Shown here: positions 41,700-54,892 of the stretch, one piece after another
How positions within the stretch are numbered: the stretch's first letter is position 1
How the letters are laid out: each line of letters opens with the position of its first letter
Assembly (NCBI RefSeq): GCF_905147365.1
Contig: NC_056428.1
Location: 28,550,001-28,614,000, forward strand
Origin: Aricia agestis
Lineage: Eukaryota; Arthropoda; Insecta; Lepidoptera; Lycaenidae
Length of the DNA stretch: 64,000 bases
Direction: 5' to 3'
The notes under the pieces: model-generated
Database searches by the model: none
What the model saw: the letters and a program-made list of their open reading frames with translations, nothing else
What the model was told of the DNA's origin: nothing
Made by a program: the position numbers and the translations under genes

Positions 41700-42950
41700 A
41701 ATAATAAAATATATTATCCTATACAAATATCAAATATTATTGTGTATATGGGGAGGGGAAGATTTCAGGACAAGCTCGAGCGTGTCAGATTAAGCTTATA
41801 TAGGCTTCCGACATGTGTCTAGTTATCATGGTATAGAAATCAGCTTTCTCACGTGGTGTTTTTTTTTATATATTGAAATGTCATCGGAACTGTCAGATTA
41901 AGATATGTTTAGTATACCCCAAAGAAGCTTTCATATAAAGCACTGGTGATTCAAAGGTTAGGTAAGCTTGTACATTTTAAAATATAAAAAATAAAGCTTC
42001 ATATTTTCCTGACTAAGCTTCGCAAATATTTTATTTTCCACTAAACTAAATGATTTAGTCCTTGTTGTCAAAAATATATTTATAATTTACTTAATTAAGC
42101 AATTTACTGAATAAATTTCCTTTTCAAAACTTTAAAATGGCTGCAGTTTATGGACCCACCGCAAAAAAACGCTCTTATTATTTTTTTATCAGTTTTACCT
42201 AATATAAAAAAACCTACTAGATCTCCATGACGCTTGAATGACTATACAAAAATAGCACTTTCCCCTCCCCTACTATTAGTGAATACTCTTTCTTGACAAC
42301 TGTATCTATGGGCCTGTAATCTGTATTCACTAAGTGCGTGTGCAGGTGATTAGTGCGGGTGATAGATACAGGCCTTATGTCAAAATTACTATGTATTATT
42401 ACTATGTATGTATTATTCCATTTCACTGACCTATTCCAACTTTATTTTTGTCCCAACCGTATGTGATGACTGACCAACATGATCTTTCCTATTTTTCTAT
42501 TAGTACTATCGTTTAGATACTACTGTCATGGTTACAAAAATGTTTAACTGCATAGTGTGTGGAAGTAAAATAATAATTATGCCGCCATTGTGTGTTACCT
42601 GTGTTTTAAAAATGTCTTTTATTTTAAATTGTTATAATATGTATGCACAATAAAGAATATTTATCTTATCTTATTTATCTTATGTTCTTTCCTAATGTGA
42701 GTTTTTGTACATCAAGGGGTTGAAAATTAATAGTTACATCAATTTAAACATTTTTGATGCAAAAATAAATACGGATCATACGAAAAGCAACTTGGTATAC
42801 AACTTTTAACGAGAGAAATATTGACTACCCTACAATAACAATGAATATAAAATCATAGGCTTACAATTAACACAAGGACTAGAACAATATTATGGGACTT
42901 CTCATGACTTAAATAACTTTTAAAATTAGATAAATATATACAAAAATACT
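41700..42950. other. Intergenic, no gene seen
   Basis: AT-rich. The only recognisable item is a LINE 3' tail at about 42,600-42,680 (CACAATAAAGAATATTTATC with ATCTT repeats). Confidence 0.45.
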
Positions 42951-43757
42951 AGATGTCCCGCGCGGCTTCGCCCGCGTAAATTAGAAATTTTACAGAATCC
43001 GTAGGTACATTTTCCCATAAAAAATATTTCCCCCGTTTTTCCCACATTTTCCTGAGTTTCTTCTGTCGTATTAGTCTTAGAGTAATAATATAATATAACC
43101 TTCTCGATAAATGATGAGTCTTACTCGATAAATGATCTATCTAACACTGAGATAAGTTTTTAAATCGGACCTGTAGTTTCTGAGATTGACGCGTTCAAGC
43201 AAACATACTCTTCAGGTTTATAATATTAGGTAGATATAGATTTTTTTTAATTATCGCTTGACAAACTCGAGTCTCGATCTAAAAGACTATGAAATGGTAT
43301 AATATGGTAGTGATGATGATGATGATGATGATGATGAAGAATGTAATTTGCATAGTAGCATATGCTTTCTGTTCTTAAAACAACGCCGAAACTCCCAAAC
43401 TTGTATCTATAAAGAATCAGGAATTCTCTCAGCACCTTCCGAACCACGGTATACGAGTACCAGGTATATCTCGGTGCAAAATCTTACTTGTTGGTAGCAT
43501 ATGCTTAGAATACTTCTCACGAAACCGAAGTCACCATATGTTTCCCTATAAGTTTTGAGGAGTTCCCTCGATTACTTATGGATCCTTCATCAGATCACCA
43601 CTTTTCTGAATATAATACCAAATTGGGATGATACCCTATATACCAAAAGAAAAATTTTGAAAATCGGTTAACAAACGGCGGAGTAATCGTTGAATATAAG
43701 AAAACGAACATAACACCTCCCCCATTTTGAAAGTCGGTTAAAATTGTAGCCTATGTG
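42951..43757 (-). mobile_element. Non-autonomous Helitron, family H1 copy C (5'-truncated)
   Basis: Begins CTAGATGTCCCGCGCGGCTT and follows copy B closely, but stops at GTAGCCTATGTGTTATT, short of the 5' terminus. The (GAT)n run is longer than in copies A and B. Confidence 0.8.
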
Positions 43758-44468
43758 TTATTTATTTAATATTTTAATCCGCACATGAATTGAATAACAA
43801 AATTTTTTTCAAATTAATCGTAGCACCATCTGTCAGGACAAACTAAAATTGAAATAGAATAATATTGAATGCGATGATAGCGCCGTCCGCCGGATCTAAT
43901 GTAAAACATTCCAAAATCAACAACTCCTTATAAATAAGAAATTAATTGAAAAAACATTTTCCAGTAGACCAAACTGTAAATCTAAACCATTCTCGAATCT
44001 CCACGAACACACACAAAAAATTTCATCAAAATTGGTCCAGTCGTTTAGGAGGAGTTCAGTCACATACACACGCACACAAGAAATATATATATTAAGATAT
44101 ATAATTTGCTACTAAAATACTTTAAAGCAGAAAATGGACACAAAGAGAAGCGATCTAATACTAATGATAGATTGCAATTAACACTAGGTACGTGTAAAGG
44201 TGAATAATCGAGCAAGCTGCCGCAACCGACAAAAAAATCTAGTAAAATGCTACCTATTTACCGCTGCTTTGTTGAACGTAGAGCAATTTTCAGTCGCAGT
44301 CGCTTGCCGCTTTGATCGGAATGGTTACAGTCACAGGTTACAGTATTGGCTCTATAATATATATTGTTACATGACGAGGCGTTATTATGATGCGATTTTA
44401 AATTAGGTTTTAAAACTGAACTTTACTTACTACATAAGAAAATACATTGAATTGACTTGCCACCCACG

Positions 44469-45616
44469 CACAGTGTGATAAAAACCTCGATTTTGTTTCA
44501 CCGCGTTTTTCTTTCAAAATACTATAGTTGATAGCTATATAAACATTAGAGTAAAACTCCGAGATCGATATTCTTTGTAGTTATTTTTTTAAGGAGTGTC
44601 AAAGTTGGCGTTTTTCCACCATATATACCAATTGAACAAGCACTTAATACTTTACTTTTTCTCCGAATTTGGTTAACCTACTGTGATCAAGTAGGGAGAT
44701 ATTTATTTATTTAGTAATTTTAGTTTTTTATTTTAAATTTCGCGATTAGATCGAATTAGAAAAAGTTTTAAGCATGAAACGATAGTGTGAGTAATCCTTT
44801 ATCAATGTTATCAAAAATCACACTCTAATAACCTCTGTGTCAGAAGTTATATCGTATTTAAATTTTTTTTAATAAAAAATCGGTTTTTTTGTACCTAAGA
44901 TTGTCACTAAAGGTCTCTTGTCTGATTTATCCGGTTGATACGCAAATTCGCAATCGATACCCTATACAAAAAATATCAGGATCACGTTTAGGTAGGTCTA
45001 ATAATAAAAAATCTAAAAAGTGAAAAAATATGACGTAAATTAATAATTTTATATGCTCAAACAGTATCTAATCAGTAATCACCTTCTGATGTAGTCGGGG
45101 AAAATAAAATATCAACTTTAGTGACAACCCTAGGTATAAAAAAATCCGAATTTTTATAAAAAAAAAATTGAATTGGATATTACTTCTGACACAGAGGTTA
45201 TTAGAGTGTGATTTTTGATAACATTGATAAAGGATTACTCACACTATCATTTCATGCTTAAAACTTTTTCTAATTCGATCTAATCGCGAAATAAAAAATA
45301 AAAAACTAAAATTACTAAATAAATAAATATCTGCCCACTTGATCACAGTAGGTTAACCAAATTCGGAGAAAAAGTCAAGTATTAAGTGCTTGTTTAATTG
45401 GTATAAACAAAATTAATGTTACTTGATTAGTTTTTTTTTTATTAATTTTTATGCAAATTTTTTACCCAGAAAAACGCCAACTTTGACACTCTTTAAAAAA
45501 ATAACTACAAAGAATATCGATCTCGGAGTTTTACTCTAATGTTTATATAGCTATCAACTATAGTATTTTGAAAGAAAAACGTTGTGAAACAAAATCAAGG
45601 TTTTTATCACACTGTG
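44469..45616. mobile_element. Transib-like foldback element, 1,148 bp
   Basis: The ends are CACAGTGTGATAAAAACC and its inverse, directly flanked by CCACG on both sides (44,464-44,468 and 45,617-45,621), a 5-bp target duplication. The arms pair for about 430 bp each, nearly identical in the outer 140 bp and looser inward, around a 200-bp centre. CACAGTG termini with 5-bp duplications are the signature of Transib elements. No transposase is inside. Confidence 0.7.
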
Positions 45617-45621
45617 CCACG

Positions 45622-47400
45622 GTGTTAGGCTGACTGTTGTACAGAGTTGCAGTAGGTTCTATCGTACGTGCAACTTTGCCTTAAGCAGGGAGAGGCGCCG
45701 TGGGGTTTAGGTGGATAGACCCTACGCCACATCTACATACCTGGCCCATATCGCCAATCTGGCTGACAGCTGGAATTTTGAATTGGTTTTTTAAATGCAT
45801 CGCATCTTCTCGTCACGTTGTAATGTGTGTTAACATTTATTTACGTGCTATGTTTTTAACACGCTTTTATAAGCTTCTACTGTATGTATGTAACGGAATC
45901 TTTGAGCATGATTTTTACTTATCTCCAGTAGTCCAACTAATTCGAATATTTGCATAGGTATTAAAAACCAATAACAATGCAATAATTTGTTAAAATTAAA
46001 AAAAAAAAGCCTTTTTAACCTAGCTATTATTATAAGAACATATATGGCGAAAGCATCTAAGCGCCTTAGCGAAGAAACAGTCTAAACCACATTAATAAAA
46101 AAGAAAATCGTGTTCTACCCGGTCAAGAATCTGTAGACTATTTAAAAGACACCATTGCATCACAGCCATGTTGTCGCATGCCAGCCGTGTCTACAGGTAT
46201 TTGCTTTTTGAGATGCCCTTATAATATATCATATCCTATAAGGGATTTCGAAATTCGACAGTGAAATTAGCGAAAGCGTATTAACTAGAAGCCCATTACT
46301 TTTTAGCGTTACAGTAAAAAGCGCTATCACTTGCGATACTTTAAATATTAATACATTTACATACAAAATATGTATTACAATCATAATATTCTTACATCTA
46401 ATTCTACATTGAAAGTCTAAATTGACATTGGCCTTTATATAATCGTTTCAAAAACCAGTCCTTGCTTAGCACTTATCAAACAGATCGAGTTCTATTCAGT
46501 CCATTAATATTACATTTTAATTATATTTATCCTATCTCTTTCATACAAGTTACTTGCACAGATCTAGGTTAAAAATTAAACATTATTATTATGGAATGTA
46601 CAGAGCAAGAGCGTCAAAACAATATATTTAACCCAAGGTTAAATTTCTCCTAGAACTGTTCAAAACGCTACCAAACATTTATCAAAATACATACAAATTA
46701 AATTCGGCATTATTTAGCCTGTTGACAAACAGTATCGTTACTATTTAAAACTACTTATTCTACTTATGGATAGGCGGAAATTGTTTTAAACGCATACGCG
46801 TATGAACATTTTTTTGGAAAAGTGTTTTTTATATAAGGAATATTTTGAATAAGTTAAAAATAACAGTACTAGATGTTCCTCGTAACTTTTTTCGCGTGAA
46901 TTTTGGGACAAAACTACTCAATGTCCATTCGCGGAACTCTAAAGTATGAGCTGTATTTATATTATGGATTTTTATCTATCTATTTATATATAAGTACAGG
47001 TGAACAAATATACAAGCTGCTTCCGAATTATAATATTTATTATGGATACTATAATAACACTGCGTTACAAGATTTTGGTATCCTCTTAACAGCTGTTAGC
47101 TGGAATAAATATGGAAATGAGGTAATTAAATTTTCTAAACATACCGTAATAATAATATGTGGTATCGATCACGTCTACTTTTCGAGGTACATCATACATG
47201 CCAGTTATTATTTCTAGTACTAAGTGTACTAGTAAGTTTATACGTAAAAGAAATAGTTACCGTTTTCGATGTATTGTGCTTTTTATTTTGTTCTGTTTTG
47301 TAATTATTATTTCTATTACATATCGTTGACATCATTTGCGAGTTCAAAATTAATTTGAAAACACAATATAAATACGAAACTATGTGGTCGTTGCAACAAC
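45622..47400. other. Intergenic, no gene seen
   Basis: AT-rich. A degraded Helitron 3' end (CTAGATGTTCCTCG at 46,871) is the only repeat I recognise. The 104-residue ORF at 46,903-47,217 has low-complexity Tyr/Ile composition and is not a convincing gene. Confidence 0.4.
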
Positions 47401-47427
47401 GAGCGTAACAAAACTCATTTCGTACAC

Positions 47428-48407
47428 TTAAGAGGAGACACTAGGGCCGTTTTTCCATACAAACGTTGTCCCCTGTTTCCTCCCTGGATAATGCCAGTAG
47501 AGTTATAATTTTTTTCCTGAATATCTATCTAGACAGGACAAGGAAATAAACCAAAGAATTGAGAAGGCGTGGAAAAGCTTTTGGTCCATGAAAGAACTCA
47601 TGAAAGGGGATCTTCCACTGTGCCTCAAACTTAAACTCGTCGATATGTGCATCTTGCCCATCCTAACCTACGGTGCTCAGTCTTGGTCCTTGATCGACTT
47701 ACAGAAGAACCGGCTCGGAGTTTGTCAACGAGCTATGGAACGCAGCATTTTAGGTGTCAAAAGGATGGATCGTATCCGAAACACTACTCTGCGCTCCAAA
47801 ACGAGGCTTATGGACGTCGGCAGGAAAGCGGCTGGCTTAATATGGAACTGGGCAGGACACGTCGCCCGCATGCACCCGGACAGATGGGCGCGTCTAGTTA
47901 CGGAGTGGCAACCGAACGGTCGGCGAAACAGGGGCAGACCCAAGAAAAGGTGGCGCGACGAGCTAGACGCTGCTGACAAAGAGTGGCCAAATACAGCGAA
48001 GAATAGAGACACGTGGAAAGAGGCCTTTGCCCAGCAGTGGGACACTAACGGCTGTTAATAATAATAAATATCTATGGCCACTATTTGCATGTCCCTATGT
48101 TTTCTTTCTTTTCATAATTTAATTATTAAAAACACCCAGAAACAAATTTGGCTAGATTATACAAAAAAAAAATAGGAATACAGCTCAAGCCTTGTTTAAT
48201 TTGTAATGAAAAAAGTACTTAAATCGGTTAAGTTTTGGAGAAGAAATCAGGGGACAACGAATCATTGATTTCCTGTTCTTTACATCAAGCTGTAGTTGTC
48301 TCTATCGCGCTCTGCGGAGGCCTCCCCGTGCTTGAGGTTAGGGAGACAGCAATAGATTTTACAAATATTTGTTTTTCATTTCTCTAACCCTTGGTATATC
48401 CTCTTAA
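47428..48407. mobile_element. TTAA-flanked MITE, copy 1, with LINE insertion
   Basis: TTAA followed by GAGGA at the left and TCCTC followed by TTAA at the right. The interior matches 56,636-57,106 (GTCCCCTGTTTCCTCCCTGG, GGTTAAGTTTTGGAGAAG, TGTCTCTATCGCG). TTAA duplication suggests a piggyBac-type relative. A further inverted pair (CGTAACAAAACTCATTT) lies just outside at 47,404 and 48,417-48,436. Confidence 0.7.
47531..48058 (+). pseudogene. LINE reverse transcriptase C-terminal fragment
   Basis: The frame encodes RQDKEINQRIEKAWKSFWSM, then KLVDMCILPILTYGAQSW, RAMERSILGVKRMDRIRN, GHVARMHPDRWARLVTEWQ and RGRPKKRWRDELD, ending NGC-TAA. This is the C-terminal tail of an RTE-like LINE RT; the catalytic blocks are missing. 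(TAA)n follows. The inserted piece (47,529-48,066) has the 9-bp direct repeat AATATCTAT on both sides. Confidence 0.85.
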
Positions 48408-48444
48408 GCAAATGTACCAAATGAGTTTTGTTACGCTTGCGGAC

Positions 48445-50300
48445 ATCATTGTAAAATCGCAAGCAAAAAATGTTTCCGATAAGGTTTCCTAATTCAAACA
48501 CAATTTATTGGTTAAAGTTTTACATTATTTGATGGTGTTTGAACGCGGTTATCTCAGAAATACTTCTTTAAATTGCAAAAATCTTAATGTATTGGATATC
48601 TTTTGTCGAGGAAGGCTTAAGGCATACCATCACGCTGCGGCCAAAAGGAGTGAATAATCAGAGATGAAAGAAATAGAGAAAATATGGAAAAAAGGGGAAA
48701 TTATAAAACATTTGAACACGCTGGTCGCTGATCCCACGAACTACTGAAGCGACTTTTGTTTTATTTGGTATACACTAATATATGTGTATACAGTAAACCA
48801 CGGGAAGGGAGATTTTTGCGGGAATTTGTACGGTTCTCGTGAAATTGGAACGTCTAATTTTTAATACAATTTGACACGTTCTTATGGAAGAAAAATGAGA
48901 TGTGATGAAAAGAAAATTTGTCTGCAATATTAATAAAAGTTAGCTATACAAATACACTATACATTTCAAACCGGGTACTAATTTATTTTCATTTGTAACG
49001 CAGTGTTATTATTGTTATTATTAAATTAACTATTATTTATCCCAACCATAAACTTTTTTTTTCTTCGAAAATATTTTAAATTTAGGTGCCTCGAATATCT
49101 TATCTCATATTATAATATTACAAATACGACAACTCATAATAGGTACTAAATATTATACCTATGTTTATTTCTAATATCTATCTATTGTATGCCGACAGGA
49201 CATTCTTTCACGACTTTTGTTTTTAGCAAGGTAATAATTATTTTGTGTTAAGGGGGCGACCAACCCAAAAAATTAAACATCGTCCTTCTCTCTTCACACT
49301 CACGCCCGTCTTTCATATTATGCCAGGTGAAAAAGGATGACGCGGAATCATCGCCAAGTTAGCGGGCAGTTATAGGTATTCTTTTTTGGCGACTAAAGCA
49401 AAATCGATGATCTTGTAACTCATTTTTATATAACAATAAGCTATAAATCGTTTTATTTTTTTAACATTGATACTACACTATATTTGCGAGGGTATCTACT
49501 AGTGAAAACACGATAAGTAACTTAAAATTTTCTCTATAGAAATAAATCACAAAGACGCATCAAAATTTCACAAATATTAAATTTATTTTCCAAACGGTGC
49601 ATTTAACTGAGACAATATTTCAATAAGTAAATATTTTTAAATTACATTATTATAAAATAATATTCTAAAATTTTATTACGCCCTCTTAACCAATTTTGTT
49701 AGATGTAGGCGACATCTAACAAAATTGGTAACCTATTTTTAATAATATTGCAATGCAGACGTCAAACAAAAAGTGGGCCATATGATATTATGTTGTACGG
49801 TCAGAAATAAAATGAAATATTAATAATGCCCGATAACAGGAAATATTACGCAAAGAGCACTGCAGAGGCCGCCACCAGCACATACAGTAAATATTACAAC
49901 ATTTTTACACGCCATATATTAGCAAAAAATGTATATTATTGTATAGGTACATCCCAAAATTAATTTAAACATTTGTTGAAATTAATTTTTGGAAGTAGCA
50001 TTCGCTAACGACTATAGAGAACAAGTAAACAACACTTCCATATGCTGCACTCTAGCGCCTACACAATGCAGTAACATAATATCCCAATATCGGTCCTGCA
50101 AAATTATGACGACATTAATGATTTTAAAGTTATTCAGTTAATAATACATTTTATACATGACTGGGTTTTATCAGCGCTGTTTTTTTTTATTTCTTTATAT
50201 TTTTTTTATTATTTTTTTATATCAAAATATATATTTTCTGGATTCATTTAAGTCAAATTTTAATTTACCTACTTCTTTTACATTACTCGCCCCTTTTTTT
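48445..50300. other. Intergenic, no gene seen; one perfect hairpin
   Basis: AT-rich without exons. At 49,689-49,729, ACCAATTTTGTTAGATGT and its complement form an 18-bp perfect stem with a 5-nt loop. Confidence 0.45.
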
Positions 50301-50301
50301 T

Positions 50302-50842
50302 GAGTAGTTGAGTCTTTCGTCTCATAAATGTTCGTCCCAGTGGGACGAACGTTACAAAGAAACAAGAGCCTCACTCAAAAGCCTACTCTCCCTTCAATTT
50401 CCTGTCACTTACGACCTTTCTGACAAGATCTTTGTCTCTTACGTTAGTGTCAAAGTTTACCAAAGAAGTGTACGATACCACTAAAGAAGTTTGTAAACCT
50501 TAATATACAGAAAGGTTAAAGTTTGTAGCCTCACTCAACAACCTACTCTCCCTCCAATTTCCCGGTGCTTACGATCTTTCTGACAAGCTCCTTGCCTTTT
50601 ACGTTAGGGTCGAAGTTTTCCTTATGCCAAAGAAGTGTACGATGCCACTAAAGAAGTTTGTTAACTTACTAAACAGAATGGTTATGACTGATCATAATTT
50701 CTGTTTAATCCTACTTCAATGTTTTGTCAGAAAATAATAGAATTTAAAAATGGGACGAATCGTCTGAAATATATTTTTTTATTTGTTTCTAGTCTTTCGT
50801 TCCACTGAGACGACAATTTATGGGACGAAAGACCCAACTACT
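50302..50842. mobile_element. MITE-like unit with internal tandem duplication
   Basis: The left end GTAGTTGAGTCTTTCGTCTC and the right end GACGAAAGACCCAACTAC are inverted, as are inner GTCCCAGTGGGACGAA/TTCGTTCCACTGAGAC. Between them two ~150-bp units (about 50,365-50,515 and 50,527-50,680) repeat AGCCTCACTCAA, AAAGAAGTGTACGAT and CCACTAAAGAAGTTTGT. Confidence 0.65.
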
Positions 50843-53071
50843 ATTTTATTTTAATATTATAAAATACTCTTTCGTAATCCCATATTTAGAGTCATTTAAA
50901 TCATGACTTTTTACTATACCTTAATTAAATGTAATTTTGTAAGTTATAACATTGACTTTATCTTGTAGACGAAAAGCAGATTTACAAGCGATAGTGCACA
51001 CAGACAAAAGCACGGTAGTTTAGTTAGAAATATAAAAAAAGGTTGCCATAATTATTATACTACATAAGCTGTCTGTTTCTTACACAAAAATATACAATGT
51101 TATAAATTAAAGAATGTCTAGATGATAATGTAAATAATGATAATAATTAGAAGTAATAAAAAAAGAGAAATTTTGTTGATGCTGACTAAACTTTCCTACC
51201 TAAAAGCTACATGGCAATTTCGAATTCAACTCATACGCTTGTTTAAGTTAAGTGATAAACGATCTCTCGTGAATATTATTGAAAGAGGTAACAAGATATT
51301 TTGAGAAACAACATATACAACATGCGTTAATTAAGTATTAAGACTATTCGCATTCTTCAAATTGTAGTATAGTTTCAGTTTCAGTATCGTCTTGATTGCT
51401 ATACGATTTGATGCGTGACCAAAACTATACTGCTTTGAATATACTACTGAATTGAATATTTTAATGACTTACCCCTATAATTTAAACCTATTCGTAGTTT
51501 TTCCCCCCCATTATGAAAGACGTTAGTGGAAGAACCAGATAACATACATTTTATAATTTATAACATACGGACAATTACTAATTTTTTTCCCTATAATTTT
51601 AACAAACCGTGTAACTTACCTACGTCATCGTCTGGATAATATATCTGGCTATACATAAAATCCACCTTTTTTATTTCAAATTATTTTTGCCTCCATTTAT
51701 GCAAAAACCCGTCAATTTTTTAACTGTAATTTACCTGCTTCTTCCACTTATGTCTTCAATAAAATTGTTATTTACATAAGTACATTTGGCTTGGCTTGCA
51801 CAATAATATATTAAGTATATCTGTAAAACCAACTTAAAGTTGATTCTTAGTATTTTGCAGTTGAAAATATAATTTGTTTAAAATTCAAATTCATCCTAAA
51901 GTACATTGGTAGAAAATGACCTAATATAAACGAAGAAGTATTTTTAAAATTTTAGCATTTTATTTTATTAAAAAAACACCAATACTAAAATCTATTGTTT
52001 AAATACCTATAGTTTAGTTATTCCTAACTACATCTTCGATGTTAGTATTAGGAATATGTTTTTATATATCTCTTCTTTTTCCTATGTATAAAACACCGAT
52101 AGATGAGTCTTCAATGTACAACGTATATGCTCATCCTTTAGCGTGGATAATATAATGCATCAAAATATACAAAATATGCATTTTTTCAAGCATGAACACA
52201 TTCTGGATCAAACTACGCATTGTGTAAGCGTGTCTATATAATACAATATTATACTGTGATATTTATTACTACAAATAAAGTAACAAAGCTTTACCAAGCA
52301 TAAAGTCCTCATGATAGTTTTTTTAGCGTGTTAAAAAGTATTTGAATTAACCAGTTGCGAAATTTGAAACTTACAAAATTATGTTACAAACAAATATTTG
52401 TTTTGGCCAAAATATGTGTGAATTTCGACAGTTTTCAATTTTGAAATTTTCGTTTCTATTTTATTTTTGCCGTTTCTTGTCTACAATAAATTTTAATTCG
52501 TGTTAAATGTCTTTTAATTGACAATTTAGTACTAATTTGTCATAATAACTTGTGTTAATTTAAACTTTGTTTATTTTTTAGTAAAAATAAATATCATAGC
52601 AAGTTTCTTAATTCCTAGTAGGTATACTTACTAAATTCAGTACTTATCAAACTTACTTACGTATCTACTTAGATTACTATTATTTTTTGTTATTAATAAT
52701 ATACCAATTTTTTATTGATATTGGGCAAAATAAGGTTAATCAGAGTAAAGGTTAAGTCACGGTTAATCATTATAATTTTATATCGTTCAATACAAAGCTG
52801 CAAAAGTAATCCAAACCAAGAATATAATATTATTAAAAAAAGTAATAAGTAAATTATTATTAAACTATTTTTATAGAGTATATATTGAAATATATTTTAT
52901 TTCAACATCAACATAATATTATAGTAATGTTTAGAAGTAATCTATATTTACTTAAATATTTTGAAAATTGCCACTTAGTTGCTGTAACAGAATTAAATTT
53001 ATTTTAGAAACTTAATTTAGGAAGTTTTAAAATAAAAGTTGACCATATTAAGGATATTATTAATAACAATA
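50843..53071. other. Intergenic, no gene seen
   Basis: Very AT-rich; no frame with coding character and no recognisable repeat ends. Confidence 0.45.
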
Positions 53072-53607
53072 TACAATGTGTCCCATCACCGGTGTCCGGT
53101 CCTTTATTGTTATGATGTATGATATATTTATTGACAAATTGGCTCTTAAAACCTTTTTTTCCCTAACTTTTGAATATTTTTCTGGCTCTCATACTAATCT
53201 GACCAATAACTTCATAAGAAAAACGTTATAACTTAAACTATGTGAATTTATTAAAGACAAAAACCTCTTCTATCATTTAAAAATAAAAAAGAACCAGTTT
53301 AATGCACTAGATTTTTCACAAAAAGCCATTAATTAAAAAATACACATTTTTTCCATAATTAAACTTTGGTATTTCTATGTTTTGTTGCACGAAATTCGTA
53401 ACAAATTTTCAGTATAAGCGTAGTCTAGCCTCAAGTTAAGGTATCAAAGAAGTATTAGTCATATTAGTGTAAAAACCCGAGAAAAATAAAATGGCTGCCA
53501 TTTAACAACCGTGAGAAAGAGAGAAAAAATTTGAAAGCCAATTTGTTGATAAAATACGCCATACATCATGACATAGGGTCGGACACCGGTGTCGGGACAC
53601 ATTGATG
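53072..53607. mobile_element. MITE 'CAATGTGTCCC..CACCGGTGTCC'
   Basis: CAATGTGTCCCATCACCGG and GGTGTCGGGACACATTG are inverted termini (with ACACCGGTGTC inside both), about 535 bp apart. Confidence 0.7.
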
Positions 53608-54892
53608 ATTATGTTAGTTCGCTCGCTCAGTAAAGCTAAGCTAGTAATATAAATAATTATTAACTACTTACTTTATCTACATTTAAAGCGCTTATAGCCG
53701 CGCTAGGCAGACACCTTTTATTAAACTTACACTAATTTAGTAATGTAGTACTATTCTTGCAAAGCTAAGTAGCTTTGACTTTCGTAGCATATTTTTAACT
53801 GCTAACATTAATAAGCAACTAAGGACACATGGGGTAAGAGGAACATGCCCTTTAAAGGCACTGGTCCTCTTTACCCCATTCATCATTTCTATGATTATAA
53901 AGTTTTTATGACTTGCAGCTTAAAATCGTATATTTATACTACATTATGATGTTTTAAGAACGTAAATTATAATCACAAAGACAGAATATTGAAAATGGCT
54001 TTAAAATGGACCTGTTTCTGAACTGAATTATACCTAATTAGCGAATGTTTGTCATAGCTTTTCCGAATTATTTAAGATTTTTGTTACTTTAAAAAGTATT
54101 ATAAAACTGATATGAATATGTAAAGGTAGGTATAAAATAATTAAGTATACAAAATCACTGCTTTTGAAGCTCGATTAGGTATATAAATTTATATCAAAAG
54201 TAAATAAGTATATTTCAAATATCTAATTGTATATCTAACATTATTGTACAAGAAGATTCTGAGGACAGAATTATTTGCTAATTAATTAAGTATATTGTAA
54301 GTAATAATTACTCAAACTTTACAACAATTTAAAGATTTTTAAATTAGCACATGAGATAAATGGCTTTTGATTATTGAAATTAGCGATCGAATGATTATTA
54401 TTATTAAAAAAAGATGCACTTTTTATAACACTAACTATAACCAACATTTCTTCTATTCTGTTTTAAAAACAAAAGAAATGGAAAGGGAAGTTTAATTTTA
54501 TCTGTGCCGTGTATTATTGACCTATAGACTTCTATTTCCATATATTACAAATGCGCATTTACAATGTTTTGCGAGTTAACAGGTTCTTACAAGTAATTAA
54601 CAAATCAAACTTATTGTGTCACAGAATATAAAATTCTTAATCAGGAGCCTCTATTAATACCTGTTACTTAATGATATGGATACTTTTATCTATATTACGT
54701 AACTTCAATTTCACAAGACCTGTTAAAGTCATCGTTCTTACTCTGTCCTTCTTCGTATGAATGAAAGAGAAAGCATGCCATTTAGATATCTAACAGATGA
54801 CGGTGAAATTTGGACTAAGCTTGCACTTATTGAATCAGGTGTTCTGGATAAAACGGGTATTATGGAACTGAAACTTCATTGATCACTGGCAG
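53608..54892. other. TRPA1 downstream region, no other gene seen
   Basis: Includes the presumed TRPA1 3' UTR. A short inverted pair (TGGGGTAAGAGGA / TCCTCTTTACCCCA) lies at 53,830-53,879. Otherwise AT-rich and unassigned. Confidence 0.45.

Noticed and set aside
44469..44490. A functional V(D)J-type recombination signal
   Set aside because: The heptamer is present, but the nonamer-like motif is 2 nt away instead of 12 or 23, and the context is a transposon end.
46903..47217. 104-residue Tyr/Ile-rich ORF
   Set aside because: Composition is that of AT-rich noncoding DNA; no domain, no splice context, begins in a degraded Helitron end.
47725..48045. 106-residue minus-strand ORF
   Set aside because: Antisense to the LINE reverse-transcriptase fragment.
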